DNA of 64,000 bases from positions 1,364,001 through 1,428,000 of the forward strand of contig NZ_WRXM01000001.1 in the NCBI RefSeq assembly GCF_010119205.1. The letters run 5' to 3'. Source of the stretch: Haloarcula limicola. GTDB taxonomy: Archaea > Halobacteriota > Halobacteria > Halobacteriales > Haloarculaceae. A program made the position numbers and the translations under genes. Of the stretch, positions 8,859 to 17,167 are shown in pieces (within the stretch, counting starts at the first letter, position 1; each line of letters begins with the position of its first letter). The notes beneath the pieces were generated by a model that was given only the letters and a program-made list of their open reading frames with translations, did no database searches and was not told the DNA's origin.

Positions 8859-9377
8859 TCACTCCGGTAGCCAGGGAGCGCGCAGGAAGTGGACGAGAAA
8901 GCCCGAGCCGACGACGGCGGCGACCGCCACCCCGAGCAAGAGGGGCGTCGTCACCTCGATCGCGCCGAGGAACTCGCCGAACCGGACGCCGTCGTCGTAG
9001 GGGTACGCCGGGAGGAACGGGTAGAGGAGGAAGGTGAGGTCCTCCGTGCGCCAGTAGAGGAGTTCGACGTACGTGTCGCCGAGCAAGTGGCTGGCGTAGC
9101 CGAGCGCGAACGCCGCGCCGACCTCCGGATGCGACCGACGCCACGCGACCGCGAGGACGAGGGCCGAGAGCGGGACGGCGACCACGAGCGAGTGAGCGAG
9201 CGACCGCCCGGAGGGGAGGACGGAGAGCCACCACGCGAGCGGTTTGTCGACGAGGTCCGGGAGTTGCGTCCCGACCACGACGGCGATCAGTTCCGCCCGC
9301 GAGACGCGCCGGGAGAGGGAGACGGCGAGGACGAGGAGGAGGACGTAACCGAAGGCGGCGTGGGTCCACGGGAACAT
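8859..9377 (-). CDS. Membrane-bound metal-dependent hydrolase-like protein (YdjM/DUF457 type)
   Basis: Small integral membrane protein of 172 residues starting FPWTHAAFGYVL. Conserved polar spots are the His in WTHAAFGY, QLPDLVDKPL and ASHLLGDTYVELL; these match the pattern of the YdjM/DUF457 family, whose metal-dependent hydrolase role is mainly inferred. About five hydrophobic helices are visible. The ATG at 9377 is the first sensible start; the frame upstream is an open shadow without hydrophobic pattern. It is the last gene of a minus-strand stretch with the epimerase, 55 bases apart. Confidence 0.8.
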   Translation of the reverse strand: MFPWTHAAFGYVLLLVLAVSLSRRVSRAELIAVVVGTQLPDLVDKPLAWWLSVLPSGRSLAHSLVVAVPLSALVLAVAWRRSHPEVGAAFALGYASHLLGDTYVELLYWRTEDLTFLLYPFLPAYPYDDGVRFGEFLGAIEVTTPLLLGVAVAAVVGSGFLVHFLRAPWLPE

Positions 9378-9480
9378 CGCTATCGAACGGATGCGACGGA
9401 ATACCTTCAATCTGCGGTAGCGCGGATTCACCGGCCCGAACCCCACGTGATTATGCGCTCGCCCGCCGTACCGACGGTCG

Positions 9481-9753
9481 ATGACGACACCGCGCCAGCG
9501 TCGCTTTCTATATGCCCACGTCGGCTGGACGCTGCTCGGTATCGCGCTGCTCTCGACCGTCGGGGCGTTGACGCTCGAATACGTCTTCGTCTGCTCGTTC
9601 GTCGGCCTCGTGCTCCTGACCGCGCTGACCGGCCCGGCCCACGCGACGCCGCGCTGGCGCACGCGACTCCGCTGGCCGCTCGTGGTCGGTGCAGTCGTCT
9701 TCGCCGCGCTGGTCGCGCTGCGCACGCTGGAGAAGTTCGTCGCGTCGCTGTGA
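9481..9753 (+). CDS. Small two-helix membrane protein, unknown function
   Basis: Ninety residues: basic N-terminus (TTPRQRRF), two hydrophobic helices about residues 13-48, a short basic loop (RWRTRLRW) and a third hydrophobic stretch about residues 67-80. I do not recognise the family. Divergent from the YdjM-like gene. The positive-inside pattern is consistent with a real membrane protein. Confidence 0.6.
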   Translation: MTTPRQRRFLYAHVGWTLLGIALLSTVGALTLEYVFVCSFVGLVLLTALTGPAHATPRWRTRLRWPLVVGAVVFAALVALRTLEKFVASL

Positions 9754-9787
9754 GCGGGCGCAGGAGTCGATCTTCGGGAACCCTCCG

Positions 9788-10441
9788 TCACTCGAAGCGG
9801 CAGGTGAGGATCAACTGCTCGCCCTCGGCGACCGGCTCGACTCGAACCGGCCCCCCGACGACGCGAACGAGACCGACTCCCAGCACGGAGGCGACGGGGT
9901 GGTCGAACAGTTCGTCCGTACCGACGCGGCTGTCGGTGACGGTCACTTCGACGCCGCCCTCGACCGGCACCGCGCTGGCGCGGCCCGCGAGTTCGAGGTC
10001 GTTGACGAGCGCGTCGACGAGCACCGGCAGCCGCTCCTCGACCGTCGCGTCGGGAGCGTCGTCGACGGTCGCAAGCAGGCGCTCGCCGACCGGGTCGAGT
10101 CGGCGCTCGGAGCCGTCGACGGCGAGCGCCACTGACCCGTCTTCGGGAACGTAACGAGACGAACCGCCGCCCGTGAGACGGCGGGCGTTGCGGGCCATCG
10201 TCGCGTGGACGTCCGTCGTCACCGCGGCGGGCAGCGTCACCGTCCGCGTGACGACCCGGAGCAGGAACGCGGCGAACAGGGCGGTGCCGCCCCACGCGAA
10301 CAGGAGCGTCTCGAAGTCGGGGACGGCGACGCCGCCCGCGAGGAGGAGGACGCCGAGGACGGCGAACAGCGATGCCGGGTCGCGCTCGCCGAAGCGGTCG
10401 CGGAGGCGGCCGCCGGCCGCGACGTGCGCGGAGTTATCCAC
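9788..10441 (-). CDS. Membrane-anchored protein of unknown function
   Basis: A 217-residue protein with a hydrophilic N-terminus, two membrane helices about residues 24-65, and a soluble C-terminal domain of about 145 residues. The C-terminal segment SVLGVGLVRVVGG followed by a beta-rich end loosely recalls the G2 box of GHKL (histidine kinase ATPase) domains, but the N box is not seen, so this is only a hint of a degenerate fold. It lies 78 bases downstream of the GT2 gene at 10520 on the same strand and may be co-transcribed. Confidence 0.65.
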   Translation of the reverse strand: MDNSAHVAAGGRLRDRFGERDPASLFAVLGVLLLAGGVAVPDFETLLFAWGGTALFAAFLLRVVTRTVTLPAAVTTDVHATMARNARRLTGGGSSRYVPEDGSVALAVDGSERRLDPVGERLLATVDDAPDATVEERLPVLVDALVNDLELAGRASAVPVEGGVEVTVTDSRVGTDELFDHPVASVLGVGLVRVVGGPVRVEPVAEGEQLILTCRFE

Positions 10442-10519
10442 CGGCGTTCACCACCGGTCGGTCGAACTGAGTTCCCATCGTATCGGCGACCAGTCTCGCC
10501 GAGCGCTTAGCTGTTCCCG

Positions 10520-12322
10520 TCATCGCTCTAATCGCCTGAGCGAGGGGTGGCCGTTGAGGACGTGCATCATCAGCGCCGTGATACAGAGTAGGAGGCCCCC
10601 GATGCCGAACAGGACGGCAGTGCCGAGCTGGATGGGGTACAGCGTTCCCGTCTCGACGAACTGCGCGACCAGCAAGAGCGTGACGCTCACGCCCAGTAGC
10701 GTGGTGATAGCGCCCGGAACGCCCACGATGAGCAGCGGGCGGCCGTACTCGACGGTCCACATGATGTTGCGGACCAGATCGAGGCCGTGCGAGAGCGACC
10801 CCTGCGTGCTGGAGTTCTCCACGTCGTAGGAGATGGTCGTCCCCACCTCGGCGACGCTCAGGCGGTTTCGGTGAGCGTGATAGAGGATGTCCGTGCTCGC
10901 ACCCATGTTGTCGCCGATGGTCGGGTCCGCCGCGAGCGACCGGACGGCGCGTCTGCTGTAGGCCCGGTAGCCGCTTTGCGTGTCTCGAACCCACCCGCTC
11001 GGTCGAAGGTTGCCGAGACTGACGTTGGTGAGGTTGTTGATGAGCGCCAGTCCGAGCGAGCGGACGAGCGGAATCTGCGTGTGGGACTCGCCGACGTAGC
11101 GGCTGCCGATGACCACGTCGGCGTCGTCGCGGGTCTGGGTCTCGACGAGGAGCGGAATGTCCGCCGGGTCGTGTTGGCCGTCGGCGTCGATGACGACGAG
11201 GTGGGCCGCGTCGCGCGCGGCGGCCTCCCGAAACGCCGTCTTGAGCGCCCCGCCGTAGCCACGGTTGCGGTCGTGGACGACGACGGTCGCACCGGCCTCG
11301 CGGGCGCGGGTGCCCGTCTCGTCCCGGCTGCCGTCGTCGATGACGACCACTTCGTCGGCGAAGGCGTCGGCCCGCTCGACCACGTCGCCGATGCTCCCGG
11401 CGGCGTTGTACGCCGGAATCGCCACCACGACCGCGGGGCCGTCGTCCGTCTCGCGCCACTGTTCGGGGATGGCGATGACGTCGTAGTCGGCCCGTTCGAA
11501 CGCCAGCGCTGTCCGGTCGTAGTCGATGCGCGGACAGTCCCGCGTCTGGAGGACGATCCCCGGTAGCCCGCGCTCTCTGGCGTGTTGAGACAGCAGCCGG
11601 TGGAGCTCCGACTGCGAGGCCCGCTGCCGGGGTGGCGAGAGGACGATCGCGCCGAGGTCCGCCAGCGTGTCGAGTGACTCCGCGTCGGCGTCGAGACCCG
11701 CGTACGTCGCTATCACCGTGTGCCCGCGCCGACCCGCTCGCAGGGCGGTGCGGTAGGCGGCGTCCTCGTTCGCCGCCGTGAGGACGACGCCGACGGCGGC
11801 GTCCGCCATCGCGCTCTCGTCGGCCGGCGATTCGGCGTCGGGAAGGGCGATCAGCGGCAGGTCCTCGTCGGTGACGCCCGGGACGACCGACGGGGCGACG
11901 TCGAGCGTCGCCGCACCGTCGGCTCCGACCCATTCGGCAGCCGTCTCGGTGAGTAGCTGCGCGTCATCGGTGACCGGAACGACCCGCTCGACGGAGGGAA
12001 TCGGTAGATCCGTCTCGGGCGCTCCGCGAACGAGATAGCCGAGCGCGACGCGCTCGCCCGGTCGCGTCACCTGCTCGACGACGAGCGACCCGTCGCTGTA
12101 AGCGGTCGGGCCGCCCGTCGTCGGTCCATCCCCGGCGAGCGACGCGAGCGCGTGCGTCTCCGGAACCGACTCGATGAGCGACACCATCACGGGTTCGTCG
12201 GCCGTGGAGTGCATCGAGAGTGTCACGAGACGCGTGTCGGCGTCGACGCTCTCGACGGACTTCGTCACCGAGACGCCCGCTTCCCGTATTGCTTTCGCTG
12301 AGTTCCCGTCCCTTGTTTCCAC
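10520..12322 (-). CDS. Dolichol-phosphate sugar synthase-like GT2 with extra N-terminal domain
   Basis: A 600-residue protein. Residues about 1-290 form an acidic beta-rich domain starting VSVTKSVESVDADTR that I know only as a haloarchaeal conserved region. Residues about 298-520 are a GT2 domain of the dolichol-phosphate-mannose-synthase type: AIPAYNAAGSIGDVV, VVIDDGSRDET, RNRGYGGALKTAF, VIDADGQHDP, and QSGYRAYSRRA. Two membrane helices close the protein. Family members charge a polyprenyl-phosphate with a sugar for N-glycosylation or wall polymers. The start is a GTG because no ATG precedes the conserved region. Co-oriented with the DUF1616 gene. The partner sugar is unknown. Confidence 0.85.
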   Translation of the reverse strand: METRDGNSAKAIREAGVSVTKSVESVDADTRLVTLSMHSTADEPVMVSLIESVPETHALASLAGDGPTTGGPTAYSDGSLVVEQVTRPGERVALGYLVRGAPETDLPIPSVERVVPVTDDAQLLTETAAEWVGADGAATLDVAPSVVPGVTDEDLPLIALPDAESPADESAMADAAVGVVLTAANEDAAYRTALRAGRRGHTVIATYAGLDADAESLDTLADLGAIVLSPPRQRASQSELHRLLSQHARERGLPGIVLQTRDCPRIDYDRTALAFERADYDVIAIPEQWRETDDGPAVVVAIPAYNAAGSIGDVVERADAFADEVVVIDDGSRDETGTRAREAGATVVVHDRNRGYGGALKTAFREAAARDAAHLVVIDADGQHDPADIPLLVETQTRDDADVVIGSRYVGESHTQIPLVRSLGLALINNLTNVSLGNLRPSGWVRDTQSGYRAYSRRAVRSLAADPTIGDNMGASTDILYHAHRNRLSVAEVGTTISYDVENSSTQGSLSHGLDLVRNIMWTVEYGRPLLIVGVPGAITTLLGVSVTLLLVAQFVETGTLYPIQLGTAVLFGIGGLLLCITALMMHVLNGHPSLRRLER

Positions 12323-12439
12323 TGAGTTCCCCTTCCCCGGATATCCGATATGTCCGTCAGTTGTGACCGATGACCGGACAGTTTACGTACCACTCGTACG
12401 CGGAACGCTGTCATATAGGTATCGGCATCGAACGCGCAC

Positions 12440-13381
12440 TCACGCCGCCGTGACCGTCGTCCAGACGTGGACCTGTCTGACCGGCGATCGATCGTCCGTT
12501 CGGTACAGGCGATATGTCAGTCGGAGGCGTTCACCGGTCATCGACGGTCGAATCACGTGTCGATCGACGACCGACCCGCCGGCCTCGACCCGCACCGGAA
12601 ACCGGACGAGTTCTCGCGACCGCCGGACGCGGACCGAGTCGCCGTCGACGCTGACCCGTTCGAGGCTGCCGACGACCCTCCCCTCGAACGACTCCGGTCC
12701 GCGGACGTCGACGCCGATGCCGACCGTCGCCGGTTCGCCGGCGGTCAGCCGTTTCGGTTGGCTATCAGCCCGCAGGTCACCCGCGGCGTTCTCGCCGAGG
12801 ACGTAGAACGCCGTCACGTTCGACGACGGCGTCGAGTCCCGTGCGACGACGCCGACCGCGCCCGCCGCGGCGACCACCACGAGGACACTCAGCGCGATGC
12901 CGACGACTCCCCCGCCGGTAACAGCGTCTCTCGTCCGGGACCGAATCGTCGAGAAGCGGAGGCTGACGCGGGCGTCGGCCGGCGTTCGCCGACGGCGGTA
13001 GAACGCGAAGGCCGTCGCCGCGAGCGTCACCAAACTCAGTCCGGAGAGGACGGCGGTCCGCCGGAACCCCCAGACGGTGAAATCGAGGACGACGCCGACG
13101 ACGGCGATCGCGACGACGCTCCCGCCGACGCTCAGGCCGAGCCGGGCGAGCCACGAGGTCTCGGAAAACGACGACGGGGCCGCCTCGCCCGCGCGGGGAA
13201 AGACCGCCGAGACGAGGGCGTAGCCGGGAACGAGGAGGACGAAGGGGAGACCGACCAGGATAGCCGCGGGCCGCCACTCGCCCAGCGGCGTGAACGCGAC
13301 GGCGGCCGCGAGACCGACGCTCAGGACAACCCCCCACAGATCGGCCGCGCCGCCGTCACTTCTCGGCCCCGGACCAGTCAT
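12440..13381 (-). CDS. DUF1616 membrane protein
   Basis: A 313-residue membrane protein. Two helix pairs (about residues 12-55 and 80-125) frame the DUF1616 core with PFVLLVPGYALVSAVFPR. A fifth helix about residue 165 precedes an external beta-rich domain of about 130 residues ending TYRLYRTDDRSP. Archaeal DUF1616 proteins recur beside glycosylation and cell-surface genes, as here next to the GT2 gene, but their biochemical role is not known. The ATG at 13381 lies downstream of a short A/T-rich stretch and is the only good start. Confidence 0.85.
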   Translation of the reverse strand: MTGPGPRSDGGAADLWGVVLSVGLAAAVAFTPLGEWRPAAILVGLPFVLLVPGYALVSAVFPRAGEAAPSSFSETSWLARLGLSVGGSVVAIAVVGVVLDFTVWGFRRTAVLSGLSLVTLAATAFAFYRRRRTPADARVSLRFSTIRSRTRDAVTGGGVVGIALSVLVVVAAAGAVGVVARDSTPSSNVTAFYVLGENAAGDLRADSQPKRLTAGEPATVGIGVDVRGPESFEGRVVGSLERVSVDGDSVRVRRSRELVRFPVRVEAGGSVVDRHVIRPSMTGERLRLTYRLYRTDDRSPVRQVHVWTTVTAA

Positions 13382-13445
13382 ACCGACCTATCCGCGTCAC
13401 CCGACAAAAAGGGCGCGGAGTGGGAGAGACGCGTTCGCCGTCGGT

Positions 13446-14453
13446 TCAGGCGCTCGCGCCCGGCCCGGACGGCGCGTTCGTCTCGACGGCGTCGCCGCCG
13501 GTGGACGCTTCGAGCAGCTCCCGGTAGCGGTCGCGGATGGTGACCGTGCTCACGTCGGTGGCCTCGCTGACCGTCTCCTGGGTGAGTTCCTCGTCGACGA
13601 GCAGGCCGGCGGCGTAGATGGCGGCCGCGGCCAGGCCGACGGGGCTCTTCCCGCTGTGGACGTTCTCGTCCTTGCCCGTCTCGATGAGGTCGCGGGCCTG
13701 CATCGCCAGTTCGTCGCTGGCGTCGACCTTCGAGGCGAACTTGGTGAGGTAGTTCGCGGGGTCGGGCGGGCCGATTTCGAGAGCGAGTTCGCGGTTGATG
13801 TAGCGGTAGGCGCGGGTGAACTCCTGTTCGTCGACGCGGCTGACGACCACCATGTCGTCGATGGTCTGGGGGAGGTTCGTCTGCCGGATGGCCGCGTACA
13901 ACGACGCCGTGGCGATGCCCTCGATGGAGCGACCCGGCAGCAGGCCCTCGTCCAAGGCGCGGCGGTAGACGACGCCGGCCGTCTCGCGGGCGCTCTCGGG
14001 GACGCCGAGCGCGCTCCCCATGCGGTCGATCTCGCCCAGCGCCTGCTTGAGGTTGCGCTCGCTGTGGTCGCGGGTGCGGAAGCGCTCGTTCCAGGTGCGA
14101 AGGCGCTGCATCTTCTCGCGCTGGCGCGACGAGAGGGAGTTGCCGTTGGCGTCCTTGTTCTGCCAGCCGATGTTGGTCGAGAGCCCCTCGTCGTGCATCA
14201 GCTTCGTCGTCGGCGCGCCGACGCGGGACTTCTGGTCGCGCTCCGCGGAGTCGAACGCGCGCCACTCCGGCCCGTGGTCGATGGCGTCCTCGTCGACGAC
14301 CAGCCCACAGTCGGCACACACCGTCTCGCCGCGTGTGCCGTCCTGCGTGAGGTTGCCGCCGCAGTCCGGGCAGGCGTGCTCGCCGCGCTCCGTCTCCTCC
14401 TCCTGGACGGTGCTGTCGCGTTCGTCGGCGTCGTAGGTGGTGAGTGTGGTCAT
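13446..14453 (-). CDS. tfb: Transcription initiation factor IIB (TFB)
   Basis: Archaeal TFB of 335 residues that bridges TBP-bound promoter DNA and RNA polymerase. The N-terminal zinc ribbon uses Cys28/Cys31 (CPDCG) and Cys46/Cys49 (CADCG). The B-reader region follows (HGPEWRAFDSAERDQKSR). Two cyclin repeats occupy about residues 130-225 and 230-320. The start ATG at 14453 is preferred to the upstream GTG because the acidic N-terminus MTTLTTYDADER is normal for halophilic TFBs. Haloarchaea carry several tfb genes with different target sets. The palindrome at 14530-14545 upstream is shared with the adjacent HTH_10 regulator promoter, suggesting specific control. Confidence 0.97.
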   Translation of the reverse strand: MTTLTTYDADERDSTVQEEETERGEHACPDCGGNLTQDGTRGETVCADCGLVVDEDAIDHGPEWRAFDSAERDQKSRVGAPTTKLMHDEGLSTNIGWQNKDANGNSLSSRQREKMQRLRTWNERFRTRDHSERNLKQALGEIDRMGSALGVPESARETAGVVYRRALDEGLLPGRSIEGIATASLYAAIRQTNLPQTIDDMVVVSRVDEQEFTRAYRYINRELALEIGPPDPANYLTKFASKVDASDELAMQARDLIETGKDENVHSGKSPVGLAAAAIYAAGLLVDEELTQETVSEATDVSTVTIRDRYRELLEASTGGDAVETNAPSGPGASA

Positions 14454-14529
14454 GGTAAGGGAGGCGAGCGATGAGACCACCGCTCGCGTAGGTACTCTAA
14501 TGGAAGGGTCCTACCCGTATCAGGTCTAG

Positions 14530-14545
14530 TTCGGCATGTGCCAAA
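14530..14545. promoter_or_regulatory. Palindromic operator candidate upstream of tfb
   Basis: TTCGGCATGTGCCAAA, an imperfect palindrome 77-92 bases before the tfb start. It matches the palindrome at 15392-15407 (TTCGGCGTGTGCCGAA) in 14 of 16 positions. The two copies flank the HTH_10 regulator gene. Binding by that regulator is inferred. Confidence 0.5.
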
Positions 14546-14561
14546 GAAGTATGTCAGGCCC

Positions 14562-15347
14562 TCACACGCGGGAACGGCTGACGCGAAGCCGGGAGCCTTC
14601 GGCCACCGACTCGTCGGCCTCGACAGGACCCATCGACCGGGTGACGAACGAGCGGACGATCCACGCCTCGGCGCGCTGCAGGCGGTACTGCAGGGTCGAG
14701 CGCGAGACGTCCAGCGTCTCGGCGAGGTCCGAGAGGGACGTGTCCCGCGGGGTGCGGTAGTAGCCGTGTTCGACGGCCGCCTCGACGGCGGCTTGCTGCT
14801 CCGGGGGGAGCTCCGCGAGCGTCACCGCCTCGTCGGTCCAGTAGGAGGGGTCACCGAGCTGCCGGAACTCGACGGTGAGCCCGGGCCGGAGTTCGGCCTC
14901 GAGCGCCCCGAAGAGGTCGTCGACGCCCTCGTCGTCACAGAGCAGCAGCCGCCACTCGCAGCGACTGCCCCGCCGCTCCGTCTCGACGAGGACGCCCTGA
15001 CCGACGTGTTCGATGGCGAGTCGGGGGATGGAGTGGCAGTCGCCGGCCTCCGACCGATAGCTGTAGACGGTGCGACTGCCCGCTTCTTCGGCGATGACCT
15101 CGTAGTGCCACTCGGTGTCGCAGTCGCGCGTCCCGATGCACTCCGTGCACTGGACCGGCCCGTCGAAGACGTCGTCTAAGCGTTCGAGGGCCTCCTCGGT
15201 GCCCGCGATGCGTTCGAGCCGCCACATCCCGTTGCTGGTGACGTTGCAGGCGATGGTCCGGGAGTGCGTCGCCGGGTTGTCGATGAACACGTCCATCAGC
15301 GGGTCCAGCCCCCGCTCGTAGTCGATGGTGAAGATGAACTCTCGCAT
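14562..15347 (-). CDS. HTH_10 (Bat/DmsR-type) transcription regulator
   Basis: A 261-residue regulator. The C-terminal HTH_10 domain (about residues 200-250) reads LPPEQQAAVEAAVEHGYY then LSDLAETLDVSRSTLQYRLQ. The N-terminal domain begins REFIFTIDYERG and carries a cysteine cluster near residue 80 (CTECIGTRDC) plus C-x3-C-type residues later, which could bind a metal or sense redox state. The ATG at 15347 follows a strong TATA box and gives a leaderless transcript; the frame upstream is not needed. The palindrome TTCGGCGTGTGCCGAA lies upstream of its TATA box, with a near copy between this gene and tfb. Ligand and target genes unknown. Confidence 0.88.
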   Translation of the reverse strand: MREFIFTIDYERGLDPLMDVFIDNPATHSRTIACNVTSNGMWRLERIAGTEEALERLDDVFDGPVQCTECIGTRDCDTEWHYEVIAEEAGSRTVYSYRSEAGDCHSIPRLAIEHVGQGVLVETERRGSRCEWRLLLCDDEGVDDLFGALEAELRPGLTVEFRQLGDPSYWTDEAVTLAELPPEQQAAVEAAVEHGYYRTPRDTSLSDLAETLDVSRSTLQYRLQRAEAWIVRSFVTRSMGPVEADESVAEGSRLRVSRSRV

Positions 15348-15368
15348 TGCCCGTTCGTAGCCCGTCGA

Positions 15369-15407
15369 AGCATATATATCCACCCAAAATTTTCGGCGTG
15401 TGCCGAA
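15369..15407. promoter_or_regulatory. Promoter and perfect palindrome between HTH_10 regulator and 15444 gene
   Basis: Minus-strand TATA element (CATATATATCC, about 15370-15380) sits about 22-33 bases before the regulator start at 15347. Just upstream of it is a perfect 16-base palindrome, TTCGGC-GTGT-GCCGAA, at 15392-15407. The position, directly upstream of the TATA/BRE, fits an activator site or an autoregulatory operator, and it could also serve the plus-strand gene at 15444. Confidence 0.6.
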
Positions 15408-15443
15408 CGAGTGGCCTTGGTCGCGGACCGCCTGTCTCGGTGT

Positions 15444-15812
15444 ATGTCGTGCTCACTGTCGAACTCGCCCGAGCGAGAGCCGTCCGAGGCTGGGGCCCCG
15501 AGCGGGCGACGTCCTTCCCAGAACTGGCGACCGACCGTCGTCCACGGGGCGCTCCTCTGGGCACTCTTGCTCGCGGTGGGGACACCCGTCCCGACCGGCC
15601 ACCCGCTCTCGCTCGGCGTCTCTCTCGTCACCGTGTTCGCCGCGCCGATCCTGCCCGTCGCGCTGTTCTTCGATTACCGCCAGGCCAGACGAGTCGGGAC
15701 CTGCGACCCCGGTCTCGTTGCATACTTCCACAATCTCGCGTGGGACGTGCGGACGCTGCTCACCCGCGGCGACCCCCTAGGGAGCGCGCGCCGGCAGTTC
15801 GATACGTGCTGA
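15444..15812 (+). CDS. Small membrane protein, unknown function
   Basis: A 122-residue protein: a polar N-terminus with Cys3, two hydrophobic helices about residues 30-75 (HGALLWALLLAVGTPVPTG and VTVFAAPILPVALFFDY), and a cytoplasmic tail FHNLAWDVRTLLTRGDP. I do not recognise a named family. The ATG at 15444 is the first start after the divergent promoter region. Its last 36 bases overlap the 3' end of the convergent lipoprotein gene. Confidence 0.6.
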   Translation: MSCSLSNSPEREPSEAGAPSGRRPSQNWRPTVVHGALLWALLLAVGTPVPTGHPLSLGVSLVTVFAAPILPVALFFDYRQARRVGTCDPGLVAYFHNLAWDVRTLLTRGDPLGSARRQFDTC

Positions 15813-16625
15813 ATCCCGCTCTGACTGCCGGGAGCGAGCCGCGTCCAGCCACTCGGGGTCGTCGACGGTCGTCGCGCCGACGCCGGTCAGCGCGTAGTGC
15901 CACTTCGCGGAGACCGGCTCGCCGTCGTCAGTCTCGCCGGTGAGCGTCCACTGGGTCTTGCGCGCCAGCCCGTCCCCGTCGACGAGGACGACGACAGTGA
16001 AGTCGGTCACCGTGACGTTCTCGTCGCTGCCGAACGCGCTCGCGCCGTACTGTCGCCACAAGTGCGGATCGGTGTACTCGTAGCGGTCGACGGTGACACC
16101 GTCGAACGTCTCCTGCCCGACGAACTCCGCGTCCTCGACCGACTCGTAGCCGAAGGAGCCGCGGGCCAGCGCCGACTCGAACGTGTCGTCGGCCCCGTCG
16201 ACTACCTGATAGAACTCCTCCTCGCCGTCGCCGTAGCGCGTGTAGGTCGTCCCGTCGGCGTAGAACGTCTCGAAGTCCATCCGGGAGTCGGGACCGACCG
16301 TGCTGAGCCGCTCCACCGAGCGGTTCTTCTCGAGGTCCACGAGGTACGTGCTGGTGACCGCGGACTCGGTCCCGTCGCTTTCGGTCACGGCGAAGGACCA
16401 CTCGGCGGTGAAACTCCCCGCATCGGCGAGGAGCCGTTCGGACTCGGTCACGTCGAGCCCGCTTTCGGCGGCCGAGCCGTCGCCCGCGCCGTCGCTCGCG
16501 CCGTCGTCGCTCGCCGACCCGTCGGCGTCCGTCGCGCCGCCCTCGGAGACGGGATCGCCGCCGGTACAGCCGGCCAGCAGCACCATCACTCCCACGAACA
16601 GCGTCGCCAATCGAACGTGATTCAT
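15777..16625 (-). CDS. Haloarchaeal lipoprotein, outer-surface
   Basis: A 282-residue secreted lipoprotein. The signal peptide ends in VLLAGC near residue 20, followed by an Asp/Gly/Ser/Ala-rich linker of about 45 residues. The rest is beta-rich with repeated patterns (SFTAEWSFAVTESDG, TYLVDLEKNRSVERLS, TYTRYGDGEEEFYQ), typical of haloarchaeal lipoproteins that may share the LolA/LppX-like half-barrel fold. The function is unknown. ATG at 16625 is chosen over the GTG one codon upstream. The 3' end overlaps the convergent gene by 36 bases. Confidence 0.8.
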   Translation of the reverse strand: MNHVRLATLFVGVMVLLAGCTGGDPVSEGGATDADGSASDDGASDGAGDGSAAESGLDVTESERLLADAGSFTAEWSFAVTESDGTESAVTSTYLVDLEKNRSVERLSTVGPDSRMDFETFYADGTTYTRYGDGEEEFYQVVDGADDTFESALARGSFGYESVEDAEFVGQETFDGVTVDRYEYTDPHLWRQYGASAFGSDENVTVTDFTVVVLVDGDGLARKTQWTLTGETDDGEPVSAKWHYALTGVGATTVDDPEWLDAARSRQSERDSARIELPARAP

Positions 16626-16833
16626 CACCGTCTAGAGAGGGCGGTAGAGGGCATAAGCTAGTACGATTGATACGATCCGGTCACCGAGTGGCTATCGAGA
16701 GAGCACCGCTTACAGCCACCCGGTATCGGAGGGTCGCCCGCATTTTAACAGCCCGCGGGATTCCCGGCCGACGGGAAGCGTGGCACGTGCAGGCTGAACG
16801 GCCAGGGGGACGCGTTCCGAACACACGGTTACG

Positions 16834-17073
16834 ATGGCAACACTATCCGACGACGACGAGGGCAAAGACGTCGTCACGGCCGGCGGCGAGAAGATCGGCA
16901 TCGTCAAAGAGGTCGACCGCGGGACGGCCTACGTCGACCCCAACGCCGGACTGACCGACGAGCTGAAGTCGGTGCTCGGCTGGGGAGACCGCGACGAGGA
17001 CACGTATCCCATCAAGGCCGACGCGGTGGCCGAGACGACCGACGACGAGCTGCATCTCGACCGCGGCCGGTAG
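16834..17073 (+). CDS. Small acidic PRC-barrel-like protein
   Basis: Seventy-nine residues, strongly acidic. GKDVVTAGGEKIGIVKEVDRGTAYVDP has the strand pattern of a PRC-barrel domain, which in haloarchaea often stands alone as a small cytosolic protein of unclear role (RNA- or ribosome-linked in RimM, photosynthetic in other lineages). The remainder (LKSVLGWGDRDEDTYPI) is also typical of these small proteins. Start and size look sound; function is not known. Confidence 0.75.
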   Translation: MATLSDDDEGKDVVTAGGEKIGIVKEVDRGTAYVDPNAGLTDELKSVLGWGDRDEDTYPIKADAVAETTDDELHLDRGR

Positions 17074-17167
17074 CCGCGTCGTTTCCTCTTTCCCCGCGAC
17101 CTCGTGCGTTCGCGAACCCTGCACCTGCCGGGAAGAGGCTTATTCGGCGGAGCCGCCATGTACGAAT

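Noticed and set aside
8889-10154. Plus-strand 421-codon frame
   Set aside because: Runs antisense to the YdjM-like gene and across unrelated frames; Arg/Asp-rich with no pattern.
9788-10441. Histidine kinase
   Set aside because: Only a faint G2-like glycine stretch is present; no H box, N box or G1 box could be seen.
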